44,567 nucleotides of DNA from Chryseobacterium potabilaquae (GTDB taxonomy: Bacteria > Bacteroidota > Bacteroidia > Flavobacteriales > Weeksellaceae). The DNA is taken from the NCBI RefSeq assembly GCF_902728265.1, contig NZ_CACVBR010000031.1, positions 1 to 44,567 on the forward strand. Reading direction: 5' to 3'. Below the pieces are notes generated by a model that was not told the DNA's origin, did no database searches, and was given only the letters and a program-made list of their open reading frames with translations. Below are positions 1 through 8,192 of this stretch, in pieces (the first letter of the stretch is position 1; each line of letters starts with the position of its first letter). The position numbers and the translations under genes are program-made.

Positions 1-363
1 TATATAGTCTTTTTGTATGAAAATAATTTTTATTCAAATAATTGTTTATTTTATTATTTTAAAATGTTTTTATAATTAAATAATTAAAATATTATTATTT
101 TTTTTGTTGAAAAAATAATATAACGATAAAGTTTTGAACAAAAGAGAAGTGATAATTCTTTTTAGTTAAGGATATTAAAATCTAATTGAAAGAATAAAAA
201 TTCTTTTGTATAAAATTTGAATTAAAATAGGAATAAATAGGAAATGTTTGTTTGCATTGAAAAAAGCTAATAATTACATGTGATTTTAATCATGTTAACA
301 AATTTTAATATTAGATTTGGGCTAGGTAAATTTGTCCCAGAAAGTATTAAAATTTTTTTTAAA
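1..363. other. AT-rich intergenic region without a gene
   Basis: No reading frame with protein-like composition is visible in these 363 bases, and no RNA gene was recognised. The first 120 bases are almost pure A/T. A frame open from 280 runs in phase into the next gene, but it is the upstream extension of that gene, whose signal peptide starts at 364. No clear TAnnTTTG promoter box was found; a TTTG-rich stretch lies near 247-255. Confidence 0.6.
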
Positions 364-972
364 ATGAAAAAAGTATTATTAGCTGGTGCAATTGCACTTT
401 TTGGATTGTCTAATGCACAGATTGCAAAAGGAACAACTTATGTTTCTGGAACTGTATCATATTCTTCAGAGCAAGATAATAATGATAACACAAAAGAGAA
501 TAAGCTAAGCTTAGTGCCAACTGTTGGATATTTTGTTGGAACTAATTTAGCAGTAGGTTTAGGCGTTGGATATAATTCAGATATGAATAAAACTGAGCTT
601 ACTAATGGATACAATAAATTTACAAAGTCTGCATTTGTAGTGGAGCCTTTCGTAAGAAAATATTGGACATTGAGCGAAAAATTATATATCTTCGGACAAC
701 TTTCAGTTCCAATGCAGTTTGGAAATGTTAAAGGTGAAACTTCTACAAACAATGTAACTACTTCACAGAAAACTAACTTCAACTCTTTCGGAGTTTCTGT
801 AAAACCAGGTCTTGATTATTTCTTAAACAAAAACTGGACAATTGAAGCTACAATTGGTGATTTTGGATATAACAATTCAAAATATGATGGTTCTAAAAGC
901 GTAGACAATTATAAGTTTGGACTTAACTTAGCTTCTGTAGGATTAGGAGTTAAATATGTTTTTACTAAATAA
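364..972 (+). CDS. outer-membrane beta-barrel protein (porin family)
   Basis: The product is 202 residues when begun at ATG 364. This start gives a textbook signal peptide (MKKVLLAGAIALFGLSNAQ) with cleavage expected after SNA; an in-frame ATG at 280 would bury it behind about 28 extra residues. The mature part shows alternating hydrophobic/polar strands rich in Gly, Tyr, Asn and Phe (for example VGYFVGTNLAVGLGVGYNSD) and ends in KYVFTK, with a Phe close to the C-terminus as in many outer-membrane barrels. By length and pattern it belongs with the small 8-stranded barrels annotated as porin family or OmpW/OmpA-like in Flavobacteriia. Transport or adhesion function cannot be read from sequence. 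It is monocistronic and ends at a strong hairpin terminator. Confidence 0.75.
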   Translation: MKKVLLAGAIALFGLSNAQIAKGTTYVSGTVSYSSEQDNNDNTKENKLSLVPTVGYFVGTNLAVGLGVGYNSDMNKTELTNGYNKFTKSAFVVEPFVRKYWTLSEKLYIFGQLSVPMQFGNVKGETSTNNVTTSQKTNFNSFGVSVKPGLDYFLNKNWTIEATIGDFGYNNSKYDGSKSVDNYKFGLNLASVGLGVKYVFTK

Positions 973-1000
973 AAACAATATATTTAAATAATATATAAAG

Positions 1001-1031
1001 AAGGCTATCTAATTAGATAGCCTCTTTTTTT
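1001..1031 (+). terminator. rho-independent terminator of the beta-barrel gene
   Basis: Inverted repeat AGGCTATCTAATTAGATAGCCT (two arms AGGCTATCT/AGATAGCCT) followed by C and seven T. It lies about 30 bases after the stop of the beta-barrel gene. Confidence 0.85.
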
Positions 1032-1140
1032 GCAAATACTGTCTGATCCTAAACATGGCTTACACAAAACAGCAATGTTATGGAAGAGTTTATTATTATA
1101 ATTGAATATATACAAAGGGTTGTTTTTTATACCTATATAA

Positions 1141-1181
1141 AATAAAAGACCCAATTCAAAGCTGAATTGGATCTTTTATTT
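1141..1181 (-). terminator. terminator downstream of ffh
   Basis: Nearly perfect inverted repeat with arms AATAAAAGAcCCAATTCA (1141-1158) and TGAATTGGaTCTTTTATT (1163-1180) around AAGC. Read on the minus strand it is followed by a T-rich stretch. It sits 25 bases past the ffh stop. Its symmetry means it could also stop transcription arriving from the left. Confidence 0.75.
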
Positions 1182-1204
1182 TATATTTTGTTGAGATTAA
1201 AAAA

Positions 1205-2566
1205 TTATTTCCCAAACATTCCGCCCATTCCTGGCATATTTGGCATTTTACTCATCATCTGCATCATTTGTTTTCCTTGAGGTCCTTGCATCATTTTCAT
1301 CATTTTTCCCATTTGATCAAATTGCTTCATTAATTGATTAACATCTTCAATCTTTCTTCCGGCACCCTTGGCAATTCTTTGTTTTCTTTGAGTATTGATT
1401 ATAGATGGCCTTCTTCTTTCGTCAGGTGTCATAGAATAAATAATAGCTTCAATATGCTTGAAAGCATCATCACTAATTTCTACATCTTTAATGGCTTTTC
1501 CAACTCCTGGAATCATCCCCATTAAGTCTTTCATATTACCCATTTTTTTAATTTGATTAATTTGCTTTAAGAAATCATCAAATCCAAATTCGTTTTTTGC
1601 AATTTTTTTATGAAGTTTTTTTGCTTCTTCTTCATCAAATTGCTCTTGGGCTCTTTCTACTAACGAAACAACATCACCCATCCCTAAGATTCTGTCTGCC
1701 ATTCTTTCAGGGTAGAAGAGGTCCAAAGCTTCCATTTTCTCCCCTGTAGAAATAAACTTAATAGGTTTCTCAACTACAGAACGAATGGTTAAAGCAGCAC
1801 CCCCTCGTGTATCACCATCCAATTTTGTAAGAACAACCCCATCAAAATTTAAAACATCATTAAATGCTTTTGCAGTATTAACAGCATCCTGACCTGTCAT
1901 AGAATCTACCACAAATAAGGTTTCTTGAGGCTTGATAAAATAATGAACAGATTTAATCTCATCCATCATTTGTTGATCTATCGCCAAACGACCCGCGGTG
2001 TCAACTATTACAACATCATGGTTATTTTGTTTTGCAAAATTAATGGCGTTCTCTGCAATGGTAGAAGGGTTTGTAACTCCTTCTTCAGTATAAACAGGAA
2101 CTCCAATTTGTCCCCCTAAAACTTTTAGCTGATCAATAGCTGCTGGACGGTAAATATCACATGCCACCAATAAAGGGGACTTATTTTTTTTAGTTTTTAA
2201 ATAATTAGCAAGTTTTCCGGAGAATGTTGTTTTACCAGATCCCTGAAGACCTGCAATAAGAATTACAGATGGTTTCCCTGAAAGATTAATTCCTTCCTGA
2301 GATCCTCCCATTAAATCTACTAATTCATCGTGAACAATTTTGGTCATCAATTGTCCTGGAGTAAGAGACGTAAGAACGTTTTGCCCTAAGGCTTTATCTT
2401 GAACTCTTTTAGTAAGATCTTTTGCTACTTTATAATTAACATCAGCATCTACCAATGCCCTGCGTATTTCTTTTACCGTTTCTGCAACATTGATTTCTGT
2501 GATCTTTCCTCTTCCGGAAATATTATGAAGAGCTTTGTCTAATTTATCCTGTAAACTATTAAACAT
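1205..2566 (-). CDS. ffh: signal recognition particle protein Ffh (SRP54)
   Basis: The 453-residue product is the GTPase subunit of the signal recognition particle. It binds the 4.5S RNA and signal sequences of nascent membrane proteins and docks on FtsY at the inner membrane. Domains are in the usual order: N-terminal helical bundle (1-95), G domain with P-loop GLQGSGKT at 106-113, DTAGR at 189-193 and TKLD at 247-250, then the Met-rich M domain (about 300-453). The M domain ends in a low-complexity tail of Met, Gly and Pro (QGKQMMQMMSKMPNMPG). Length is normal for Ffh. It is a single-gene unit transcribed leftward, opposite to its neighbours, with its own promoter box at 2591-2599. Confidence 0.97.
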   Translation of the reverse strand: MFNSLQDKLDKALHNISGRGKITEINVAETVKEIRRALVDADVNYKVAKDLTKRVQDKALGQNVLTSLTPGQLMTKIVHDELVDLMGGSQEGINLSGKPSVILIAGLQGSGKTTFSGKLANYLKTKKNKSPLLVACDIYRPAAIDQLKVLGGQIGVPVYTEEGVTNPSTIAENAINFAKQNNHDVVIVDTAGRLAIDQQMMDEIKSVHYFIKPQETLFVVDSMTGQDAVNTAKAFNDVLNFDGVVLTKLDGDTRGGAALTIRSVVEKPIKFISTGEKMEALDLFYPERMADRILGMGDVVSLVERAQEQFDEEEAKKLHKKIAKNEFGFDDFLKQINQIKKMGNMKDLMGMIPGVGKAIKDVEISDDAFKHIEAIIYSMTPDERRRPSIINTQRKQRIAKGAGRKIEDVNQLMKQFDQMGKMMKMMQGPQGKQMMQMMSKMPNMPGMGGMFGK

Positions 2567-2590
2567 ATCTATTGTAAATTATATAGGTTT

Positions 2591-2599
2591 GCAAAAATA
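2591..2599 (-). promoter_or_regulatory. -7 promoter box of ffh (TATTTTTGC)
   Basis: On the minus strand TATTTTTGC matches the Bacteroidetes sigma -7 consensus TAnnTTTG and sits about 25 bases upstream of the ffh ATG. No convincing -33 TTTG was found at the usual distance. Confidence 0.5.
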
Positions 2600-2642
2600 A
2601 GGATTTTTTACTAATATATATTATATATAGGGTTGAGATTTG

Positions 2643-2674
2643 TTTTGTTTAAAAAATTATAATTTTATTTTTGC
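2643..2674 (+). promoter_or_regulatory. promoter of the 89-residue membrane protein
   Basis: TTTG at 2643-2646 and TATTTTTGC at 2666-2674, 19 bases apart, fit the Bacteroidetes -33/-7 consensus. The ATG begins at 2678, only three bases after the box, so the transcript would start at or next to the start codon. Confidence 0.5.
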
Positions 2675-2677
2675 AGC

Positions 2678-2947
2678 ATGAATTTCAGAGATATTTTCGT
2701 TATTGTATTTTTAATTACCCTATTAAATTGCACAGTATATATTATATTTAAAAAGTATTTTTATGGAAAACCTGATGCTGGGATGAAGTTTTTAGCTGTT
2801 AATATTCTGAAAGATATTATTTGGTTAATCATTTCTCTCTCAATTATTGATAAAACAAAGGATGGTTTTCTCTCTTTGGTGATCTGCTTTGTAGTGGCTT
2901 CTTTTCTTATATATTTACCTGTAATCAAACTCATTAACAAATCTTGA
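2678..2947 (+). CDS. small three-helix membrane protein at the AtpI position
   Basis: 89 residues with three predicted membrane segments: about 4-25 (IFVIVFLITLLNCTVYIIF), about 38-57 (LAVNILKDIIWLIISLSII) and about 64-84 (LSLVICFVVASFLIYLPVI). Charged residues (KKYFYGKPD, DKTKDG) lie in the loops. I do not recognise the family by motif. It stands directly upstream of atpB, where many bacteria carry atpI/atpZ, small membrane proteins that help assemble the c-ring or carry ions, so an AtpI-like assembly role is a position-based inference. A separate promoter precedes atpB, so it need not be cotranscribed in all conditions. Confidence 0.6.
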   Translation: MNFRDIFVIVFLITLLNCTVYIIFKKYFYGKPDAGMKFLAVNILKDIIWLIISLSIIDKTKDGFLSLVICFVVASFLIYLPVIKLINKS

Positions 2948-2978
2948 TTTTATTGATGATAAAAATCAATTTTTAATA

Positions 2979-3009
2979 TTGGTAATTTTTAATAAAATCG
3001 ATATATTTG
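2979..3009 (+). promoter_or_regulatory. promoter of the atpBEFHAG operon
   Basis: TTG at 2979-2981 and TATATTTG at 3002-3009, 20 bases apart, match the Bacteroidetes -33/-7 consensus; atpB starts at 3030. Confidence 0.6.
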
Positions 3010-3029
3010 CACACGATTAAAAAAGAGAT

Positions 3030-4151
3030 ATGAACAGAAAAATTTCTTCATTATTTTTCGCATTTTTATTTATGTTTATTAGTAATCTAGCTATTGCTCA
3101 ACATGAATCAGAAGGTGAAAAGTTAGCTGAAAAAGTAGAGCACAAAGAAGCGGAGAACAGCTTTAATGCTACCGAGATGATCATGGAACACATCGGTGAT
3201 TCTAATGAATGGCATTTATGGACTACAAAAGATAATAATGGTGAAGAACACCATGTTTCTATCCCTTTACCTGTAATTATTAAAGATAATTTAGGTTGGC
3301 ATACTTTTCTTTCAAGTAGTATAGCTCATGGACATGAACATGATGGATATACGTTAGAACATGGACAAGTAGTTTCTACAACGGGAGTAAAGAAAGCCGC
3401 TTTGTTTTCAATAATAAGTGGGGAACAAAAGTCAAATGAAGTTTTTTTCGATCTTTCAATTACTAAAAACACGGCTTCCATGTTTTTATCAGTTATTTTT
3501 ATGATGATTGTCTTTATTGGAATGGCAAGAAGTTATAAAAATTCTCAACTTCCAACAGGAATTGGAAAAGTAATGGAGCCTGTAATCGTATTTATTAGAG
3601 ATGAAGTGGCAATACCTAATATAGGGTCTGTTAAGTATAAAAGATATATGCCTTATTTATTAACTGCATTCTTTTTTATATGGTTTAATAACCTTTTTGG
3701 ATTAGTTCCATTTTTCCCTGGAGGAGCAAACCTTACAGGTAATATTGCTATTACAGCGGTTTTAGCGATCATTACTTTATTGATTACATTATTTAGTGCT
3801 AATAAAGATTATTGGAAGCATATCTTTATGCCACCAGTTCCAATTTTATTATATCCTATTATGGTTCCAATTGAGATCATTGGAGTTTTTACAAAACCTT
3901 TCGCTTTGATGATGCGACTTTTTGCTAACGTGACGGCAGGACACATTATGATCTTAGCTATTATATCTTTGATCTTTATTTTTAAATCTCCATTTTTAGG
4001 ATTTGCATCTGTACCGTTAGCTCTATTCGTTTCAGTATTGGAATTATTAGTGGCGGCGCTACAAGCATATATTTTTACTGTATTATCCGCATTATTTATA
4101 GGTATTGCGGTAGCAGAGCACGAACATGGTCATGAAGAGCATGCTCATTAA
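3030..4151 (+). CDS. atpB: ATP synthase F0 subunit a
   Basis: 373 residues, about 100 longer than the Escherichia coli subunit a. The extension is N-terminal: a signal peptide (MNRKISSLFFAFLFMFISNLAIAQ) followed by a hydrophilic, His/Glu-rich periplasmic stretch of roughly 120 residues before the first core helix (SMFLSVIFMMIVFIGMA). The core carries the essential half-channel arginine R296 in MMRLFANVTAGH and the closing helices of the family. The C-terminus ends in a His-rich tail (EHEHGHEEHAH). Subunit a forms the proton half-channels against the c-ring in the inner membrane. The signal-peptide-bearing extension is common in Bacteroidota. First core gene of the operon; atpE follows 42 bases later. 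Confidence 0.95.
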   Translation: MNRKISSLFFAFLFMFISNLAIAQHESEGEKLAEKVEHKEAENSFNATEMIMEHIGDSNEWHLWTTKDNNGEEHHVSIPLPVIIKDNLGWHTFLSSSIAHGHEHDGYTLEHGQVVSTTGVKKAALFSIISGEQKSNEVFFDLSITKNTASMFLSVIFMMIVFIGMARSYKNSQLPTGIGKVMEPVIVFIRDEVAIPNIGSVKYKRYMPYLLTAFFFIWFNNLFGLVPFFPGGANLTGNIAITAVLAIITLLITLFSANKDYWKHIFMPPVPILLYPIMVPIEIIGVFTKPFALMMRLFANVTAGHIMILAIISLIFIFKSPFLGFASVPLALFVSVLELLVAALQAYIFTVLSALFIGIAVAEHEHGHEEHAH

Positions 4152-4193
4152 TTAAAAATGAACAAATAATTTTAACTAAATATTTATTTTATT

Positions 4194-4412
4194 ATGGATT
4201 TATCAACTGGAGCAGGATTAGTTTACGTAGGTATCGGTTTAGCAGTACTAGGAGTAGGTCTTGGTATTGGTAAAATCGGAGGACACGCAATGGATGCTAT
4301 TGCTAGACAACCTGAGCAAGCAGGTAAGATTCAAGGAGCAATGCTTATTGCTGCTGGTCTTATTGAAGGTGCTGGTCTTATTGCAATCATCTTTGGTGCT
4401 TTCATCAAGTAA
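4194..4412 (+). CDS. atpE: ATP synthase F0 subunit c
   Basis: 72 residues forming a helical hairpin: helix 1 with the Gly-rich packing motif (GIGLAVLGVGLGIGKIGG), polar loop RQPEQAGK at 38-45, and helix 2 with the ion-binding carboxylate E58 in LIEGAGLIAI. The residue after E58 is Gly rather than the Ser seen in sodium-binding rings, and the helix 1 sodium-ligand Gln is not evident, so a proton ring is likely. Subunit c must be made in about tenfold excess over subunit a. A strong hairpin between this gene and atpF is a candidate for setting that ratio. Confidence 0.96.
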   Translation: MDLSTGAGLVYVGIGLAVLGVGLGIGKIGGHAMDAIARQPEQAGKIQGAMLIAAGLIEGAGLIAIIFGAFIK

Positions 4413-4428
4413 TCATCCTCAAAAAAAC

Positions 4429-4467
4429 ATTCTTAGCAGTAACGCGGTTGGCTTAGCTGCTAAGAAT
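4429..4467 (+). promoter_or_regulatory. intercistronic hairpin between atpE and atpF
   Basis: Perfect 11-bp inverted repeat ATTCTTAGCAG (4429-4439) / CTGCTAAGAAT (4457-4467) with a 17-base loop and only four T after it. It lies 16 bases after the atpE stop. Position suggests an mRNA stability or processing element, or partial terminator, that raises atpE message over downstream genes. The 3' arm region CTTAGCTGCTAAG is itself nearly palindromic, so an alternative fold is possible. Confidence 0.6.
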
Positions 4468-4515
4468 TTTACAAACAATCCATAAAAATTAAACCTTAAA
4501 AAAGAATTTACAGAT

Positions 4516-5010
4516 ATGGGAATTATTGAACCTGGAATTGGACTTTTATTTTGGATGACCCTTACATTTGTTATCCTATTATTTCTTCTATCAAAATTTG
4601 CTTGGAAACCAATCGTAAATGCAGTTAATGATAGAGAAACCTCTATTGTTGATGCTTTAAACCAAGCTAAATTGGCTAAAAAAGAGATGGAAGATCTTAA
4701 AGCTGATAACGAAAGAATTATTCGTGAGGCTAAAATGGAAAGAGATGCTATTCTTAAAGAAGCTAGAGAAATTAAAGATAGAATCGTTGGGGATGCTAAA
4801 GATATTGCTAAAAATGAAGCAGATAAGTTGATCGAAGCAGCAAAACAAACCATAGAATCTGAGAAAAACGCTGCTATGGCAGATATTAAAACTCAAATTG
4901 GTGCTTTATCTGTAAATATTGCTGAATCTATCTTAAAACAAAGATTGGATAATAATGAAGCGCAAAATGAATTAGTTCAAAATTATTTAAATCAATCTAA
5001 TCTTAACTAA
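4516..5010 (+). CDS. atpF: ATP synthase F0 subunit b
   Basis: 164 residues. One N-terminal membrane segment (about 7-27, GIGLLFWMTLTFVILLFLLS) followed by FAWKPI and a long charged coiled coil rich in Lys, Glu and Ala to about residue 150, as in subunit b of the peripheral stalk. It dimerises and binds delta and alpha to hold the F1 head static. Length fits the family. ATG 4516 places the membrane segment right at the N-terminus as expected. atpH begins two bases after its stop, implying translational coupling. Confidence 0.94.
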   Translation: MGIIEPGIGLLFWMTLTFVILLFLLSKFAWKPIVNAVNDRETSIVDALNQAKLAKKEMEDLKADNERIIREAKMERDAILKEAREIKDRIVGDAKDIAKNEADKLIEAAKQTIESEKNAAMADIKTQIGALSVNIAESILKQRLDNNEAQNELVQNYLNQSNLN

Positions 5011-5012
5011 GA

Positions 5013-5552
5013 ATGCTTACATCAAAAGTAGCTAAAAGATACGCACAAGGTTTGCTTGATTTCACAAACGAATCAGGGCAAACTGCTACTGTATTTTCTG
5101 AGATGAAAGATGTGGTAAAACTGATGTCTGAATCTAAAGAGTTAAACAGGTTTTTCCTCACACCTTATATTGACACTAAAAAGAAAATTGAGGTAGCAAA
5201 CGAAATATTTAAAGGATTATCCGTTTCTTCTCAAAATTTGATTCGATTAGTAATCAAGCAAGGACGTGAAAATCAATTGAAAAATATTGCACAAGAATAT
5301 ATTAATAAGGTAGAAGATATTAATGGGGTTCAGAGGATAACACTTACGTTGGCTACAGAACTTTCAAGAGATAATATCAATCAGATTCTAAGATCTACTC
5401 ATTTGGTAAATGTGAACTCTAATTTTGACTTAAAAGTTAATATCAATTCAGATATTTTGGGAGGGTACATCCTAAGAGTTGGTGATCAACAAGTAGATGC
5501 ATCTGTAAAAACTAAACTTAATCAAGTTAAAAAAGATTTTCAATTAAATTAA
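5013..5552 (+). CDS. atpH: ATP synthase F1 subunit delta
   Basis: 179 residues, normal length for the delta/OSCP family. It starts with the characteristic [14 protein letters not shown] motif, has the all-helical N-terminal domain to about 105, and the C-terminal signature [19 protein letters not shown]...L seen in OSCP proteins (about 148-172). It joins the b stalk to the top of the alpha3beta3 hexamer. The gene is two bases downstream of atpF and 16 bases before atpA. Confidence 0.94.
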   Translation: MLTSKVAKRYAQGLLDFTNESGQTATVFSEMKDVVKLMSESKELNRFFLTPYIDTKKKIEVANEIFKGLSVSSQNLIRLVIKQGRENQLKNIAQEYINKVEDINGVQRITLTLATELSRDNINQILRSTHLVNVNSNFDLKVNINSDILGGYILRVGDQQVDASVKTKLNQVKKDFQLN

Positions 5553-5568
5553 GAAAAACAACCATACA

Positions 5569-7146
5569 ATGGCAGAAATAAATCCGGCAGAAGTATCTGC
5601 GATCTTAAAACAACAATTGGCCAACTTCGACACTCAATCAAATGTTGAAGAAGTAGGTACAGTTTTAACCATCGGTGATGGTATTGCTCGTGTATACGGG
5701 TTAGAAAATGTACAATATGGAGAGTTGGTGAAGTTTTCTAGTGATGTAGAAGGTATTGTACTTAACCTTGAAGAAGACAACGTAGGGGTTGCTTTACTAG
5801 GAGAAAGTAAATTAGTAAAAGAAGGAGATACAGTAAGAAGAACAAACCGAATTTCATCTATTAAAGTAGGAGAAGGGATGTTAGGTAGAGTAGTGGACAC
5901 TCTTGGTAATCCTATCGATGGTAAAGGTCCTATTGCTGGGGATTTATACGAAATGCCATTGGAAAGAAAAGCTCCTGGAGTTATCTTCAGACAACCGGTA
6001 ACTGAACCATTACAGTCTGGTATTGTTGCGATTGATGCGATGATTCCTGTTGGAAGAGGTCAGAGAGAGCTTATTATTGGTGATAGACAAACAGGTAAAA
6101 CTACTGTTGCGATAGATACGATCATCAATCAGAAAGAATTTTTTGATGCAGGGAAGCCTGTATATTGTATATATGTTGCAATTGGTCAAAAAGCGTCTAC
6201 TGTAGCACAAATTGTTAAAACACTTTCTGATAAAGGAGCTTTAGCATATACTGTAATCGTTGCTGCTAATGCATCAGATCCAGTTCCAATGCAAGTATAT
6301 TCTGCTATGGCAGGAGCTTCTATTGGTGAGTTCTTTAGAGATACAGGGAGACCCGCTCTAATCGTTTATGATGATTTATCTAAACAAGCTGTTGCGTACC
6401 GTGAACTTTCTCTTTTATTGAGAAGGCCACCAGGTCGTGAGGCTTATCCTGGAGACGTATTCTATCTTCACTCAAGATTATTAGAAAGAGCAGCGAAAGT
6501 TATTGCTGATGATAATATAGCAAGTCAAATGAATGATTTACCGGAATCTTTAAAACCAATTGTAAAAGGTGGGGGATCATTGACAGCACTTCCAATTATT
6601 GAAACTCAAGCTGGTGACGTTTCTGCATATATTCCAACGAACGTAATCTCTATTACAGATGGGCAGATTTTCTTGGAATCTGATCTATTCAACTCAGGGG
6701 TTCGTCCTGCGATCAACGTAGGTATCTCTGTATCTAGAGTAGGAGGTAATGCACAGATCAAGTCAATGAAAAAAGTTTCTGGTACTCTTAAACTAGATCA
6801 GGCTCAATATAAAGAATTAGAAGCGTTTGCTAAATTTGGATCAGATCTTGATGCTTCTACTTTAGCGGTAATCTCTAAAGGAGAAAGAAATGTTGAGATC
6901 CTTAAGCAACCGGTTAATGCTCCACTTCCTGTCGACAGTCAGGTAGCAATCGTATATGCTGGAACAGAAAACTTAATGAGAAACGTTCCTATTAGAAAAA
7001 TTAAAGAATTCCAACACGAATATATAGAGTTCCTAAGATCTAAGCATCCTGACACAATGGCCGCTATTAAAGCTGGGAAAATTGATGATTCTATCACAAG
7101 TGTTCTTAAGCAGGCTGCTAACGACTTAGCTTCAAAATATAATTAA
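5569..7146 (+). CDS. atpA: ATP synthase F1 subunit alpha
   Basis: 525 residues. N-terminal beta-barrel domain (about 1-95), nucleotide-binding domain with P-loop GDRQTGKT at 171-178, the [11 protein letters not shown] lead-in, the [13 protein letters not shown](L)[19 protein letters not shown] block typical of alpha with its arginine finger region in SVSRVGG, and a C-terminal helical domain. Alpha subunits bind nucleotide non-catalytically and alternate with beta in the F1 head. The partner beta subunit (atpD) is not in this operon. It is separated from atpG by a 76-base spacer holding tandem heptamers. Confidence 0.97.
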   Translation: MAEINPAEVSAILKQQLANFDTQSNVEEVGTVLTIGDGIARVYGLENVQYGELVKFSSDVEGIVLNLEEDNVGVALLGESKLVKEGDTVRRTNRISSIKVGEGMLGRVVDTLGNPIDGKGPIAGDLYEMPLERKAPGVIFRQPVTEPLQSGIVAIDAMIPVGRGQRELIIGDRQTGKTTVAIDTIINQKEFFDAGKPVYCIYVAIGQKASTVAQIVKTLSDKGALAYTVIVAANASDPVPMQVYSAMAGASIGEFFRDTGRPALIVYDDLSKQAVAYRELSLLLRRPPGREAYPGDVFYLHSRLLERAAKVIADDNIASQMNDLPESLKPIVKGGGSLTALPIIETQAGDVSAYIPTNVISITDGQIFLESDLFNSGVRPAINVGISVSRVGGNAQIKSMKKVSGTLKLDQAQYKELEAFAKFGSDLDASTLAVISKGERNVEILKQPVNAPLPVDSQVAIVYAGTENLMRNVPIRKIKEFQHEYIEFLRSKHPDTMAAIKAGKIDDSITSVLKQAANDLASKYN

Positions 7147-7156
7147 AAAATTCAAT

Positions 7157-7214
7157 GTTTAAGGTTTAGAATACATCGTTTTAGACCTTAAACTTTAGAC
7201 CTTAAACCTTGAAC
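7157..7214 (+). repeat. tandem 7-base repeats with an inverted arm between atpA and atpG
   Basis: Five contiguous heptamers from 7180 to 7214 read TTTAGAC, CTTAAAC, TTTAGAC, CTTAAAC, CTTGAAC (consensus YTTRRAC). Upstream, 7157-7170 carries two heptamers in the opposite sense (GTTTAAG, GTTTAGA). The opposite arms can pair, giving a 14-bp stem with a few wobble or mismatched pairs across a 9-base loop. This is an intergenic repeat inside an operon, eight bases before the atpG start. Confidence 0.8.
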
Positions 7215-7222
7215 CAAAATTA

Positions 7223-8086
7223 ATGGCAAACTTAAAAGAAATACGAAGCAGAATTAGTTCAATATCATCTACGATGCAAATTACACGTGCTATGAAAATG
7301 GTTTCCGCAGCGAAACTAAAAAAAGCACAGGATGCTATTGTGATGTTAAGACCTTATTCTGAGAAATTACAAGAACTGATACAGAATGTAAATTCTAGCT
7401 CAGATCCTGATCAGATTTCTATTTATGCTCAAAAAAGAGAGGTAAAAAGAATTCTTTTTATCGCTGTTACTTCAAACAGAGGTTTGGCAGGTGCTTTTAA
7501 CTCTTCCATTGTAAAGGAACTCAATATTCAGTTTCAGAATAATTCTAAATATGAAATTGAAGTACTTTCAATAGGTAAAAAGGCATATGATGCAATAAGA
7601 AAGAGTCGAAAAGTGTATGCTAATGAAAGTGGTGTTTATGATAATTTGAACTTTGAGGTTGTTGCTAATGTGGTAGAAGGGGTAATGAGTAGCTTCAGAG
7701 ACGGTAAATTTGATGAAGTTTATTTGATCTATAATAAATTTGTCAATGCAGCGACTCAAGAAGTAACTACAGAGCAGCTTCTTCCTATATTAATGCCTGA
7801 AACTACAGAACCTCAGACCGAAACAGATTATATTTTTGAACCCAATAGAGAAGAAATCTTGGATAACTTAATCCCTAAGTCTATTAAAACGCAGGTATTT
7901 AAAGCAATCCTTGATTCAGTAGCATCTGAACATGGAGCTAGAATGACAGCAATGCACAAAGCAACTGACAATGCACAGGCTCTAAAAAATGATTTGGTAA
8001 TTTTCTATAATAAAGCAAGACAGGCTGCTATTACAAACGAAATTTTAGAGATCGTTTCTGGAGCAGAAGCTTTAAAAAATTCTTAA
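7223..8086 (+). CDS. atpG: ATP synthase F1 subunit gamma
   Basis: 287 residues, typical for the gamma family. The N-terminal helix begins LKEIRSRISSISSTMQITRAMKMVSAAK, the conserved block that contacts the catalytic subunits, the central Rossmann-like part carries ITSNRGLAGAFN-like VTSNRGLAGAFNSS, and the C-terminal helix ends KARQAAITNEILEIVSGAEAL. Gamma is the rotating shaft coupling c-ring rotation to catalysis. It is the last gene of this operon; a strong terminator follows, so beta and epsilon must be encoded elsewhere. Confidence 0.96.
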   Translation: MANLKEIRSRISSISSTMQITRAMKMVSAAKLKKAQDAIVMLRPYSEKLQELIQNVNSSSDPDQISIYAQKREVKRILFIAVTSNRGLAGAFNSSIVKELNIQFQNNSKYEIEVLSIGKKAYDAIRKSRKVYANESGVYDNLNFEVVANVVEGVMSSFRDGKFDEVYLIYNKFVNAATQEVTTEQLLPILMPETTEPQTETDYIFEPNREEILDNLIPKSIKTQVFKAILDSVASEHGARMTAMHKATDNAQALKNDLVIFYNKARQAAITNEILEIVSGAEALKNS

Positions 8087-8110
8087 CAAATTATATTTTA
8101 ACAAAATATT

Positions 8111-8140
8111 AAAAGCATCGAGCATTTCGATGCTTTTTTT
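8111..8140 (+). terminator. terminator of the atp operon
   Basis: Arms AAAAGCATCGA (8111-8121) and TCGATGCTTTT (8127-8137) with loop GCATT and a run of eight T (8133-8140). Confidence 0.9.
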
Positions 8141-8157
8141 GTTATCTTTATTTTACA

Positions 8158-8165
8158 TATCTTTG
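8158..8165 (+). promoter_or_regulatory. -7 promoter box TATCTTTG upstream of the CNNM/CorC gene
   Basis: Matches TAnnTTTG; a TTTG at 8138-8141 overlaps the preceding terminator T-run, 16 bases upstream, as a possible -33 element. The start codon is at 8193. Confidence 0.55.
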
Positions 8166-8192
8166 TAGAAATAAATTTTATATAATCTCTAA

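Noticed and set aside
438..782. Antisense frame of 114 codons within the beta-barrel gene
   Set aside because: Lies wholly inside a well-supported gene and has no protein-like features.
4261..4485. Overlapping + strand frame inside and after atpE
   Set aside because: It is the second frame of atpE and its hairpin, Leu- and Val-rich by chance, with no family pattern.
4419..4896. Antisense frames opposite atpF
   Set aside because: The Ser/Leu/Phe-rich translations are the complement of a Lys/Glu/Ala coiled coil; no promoter or family signal.
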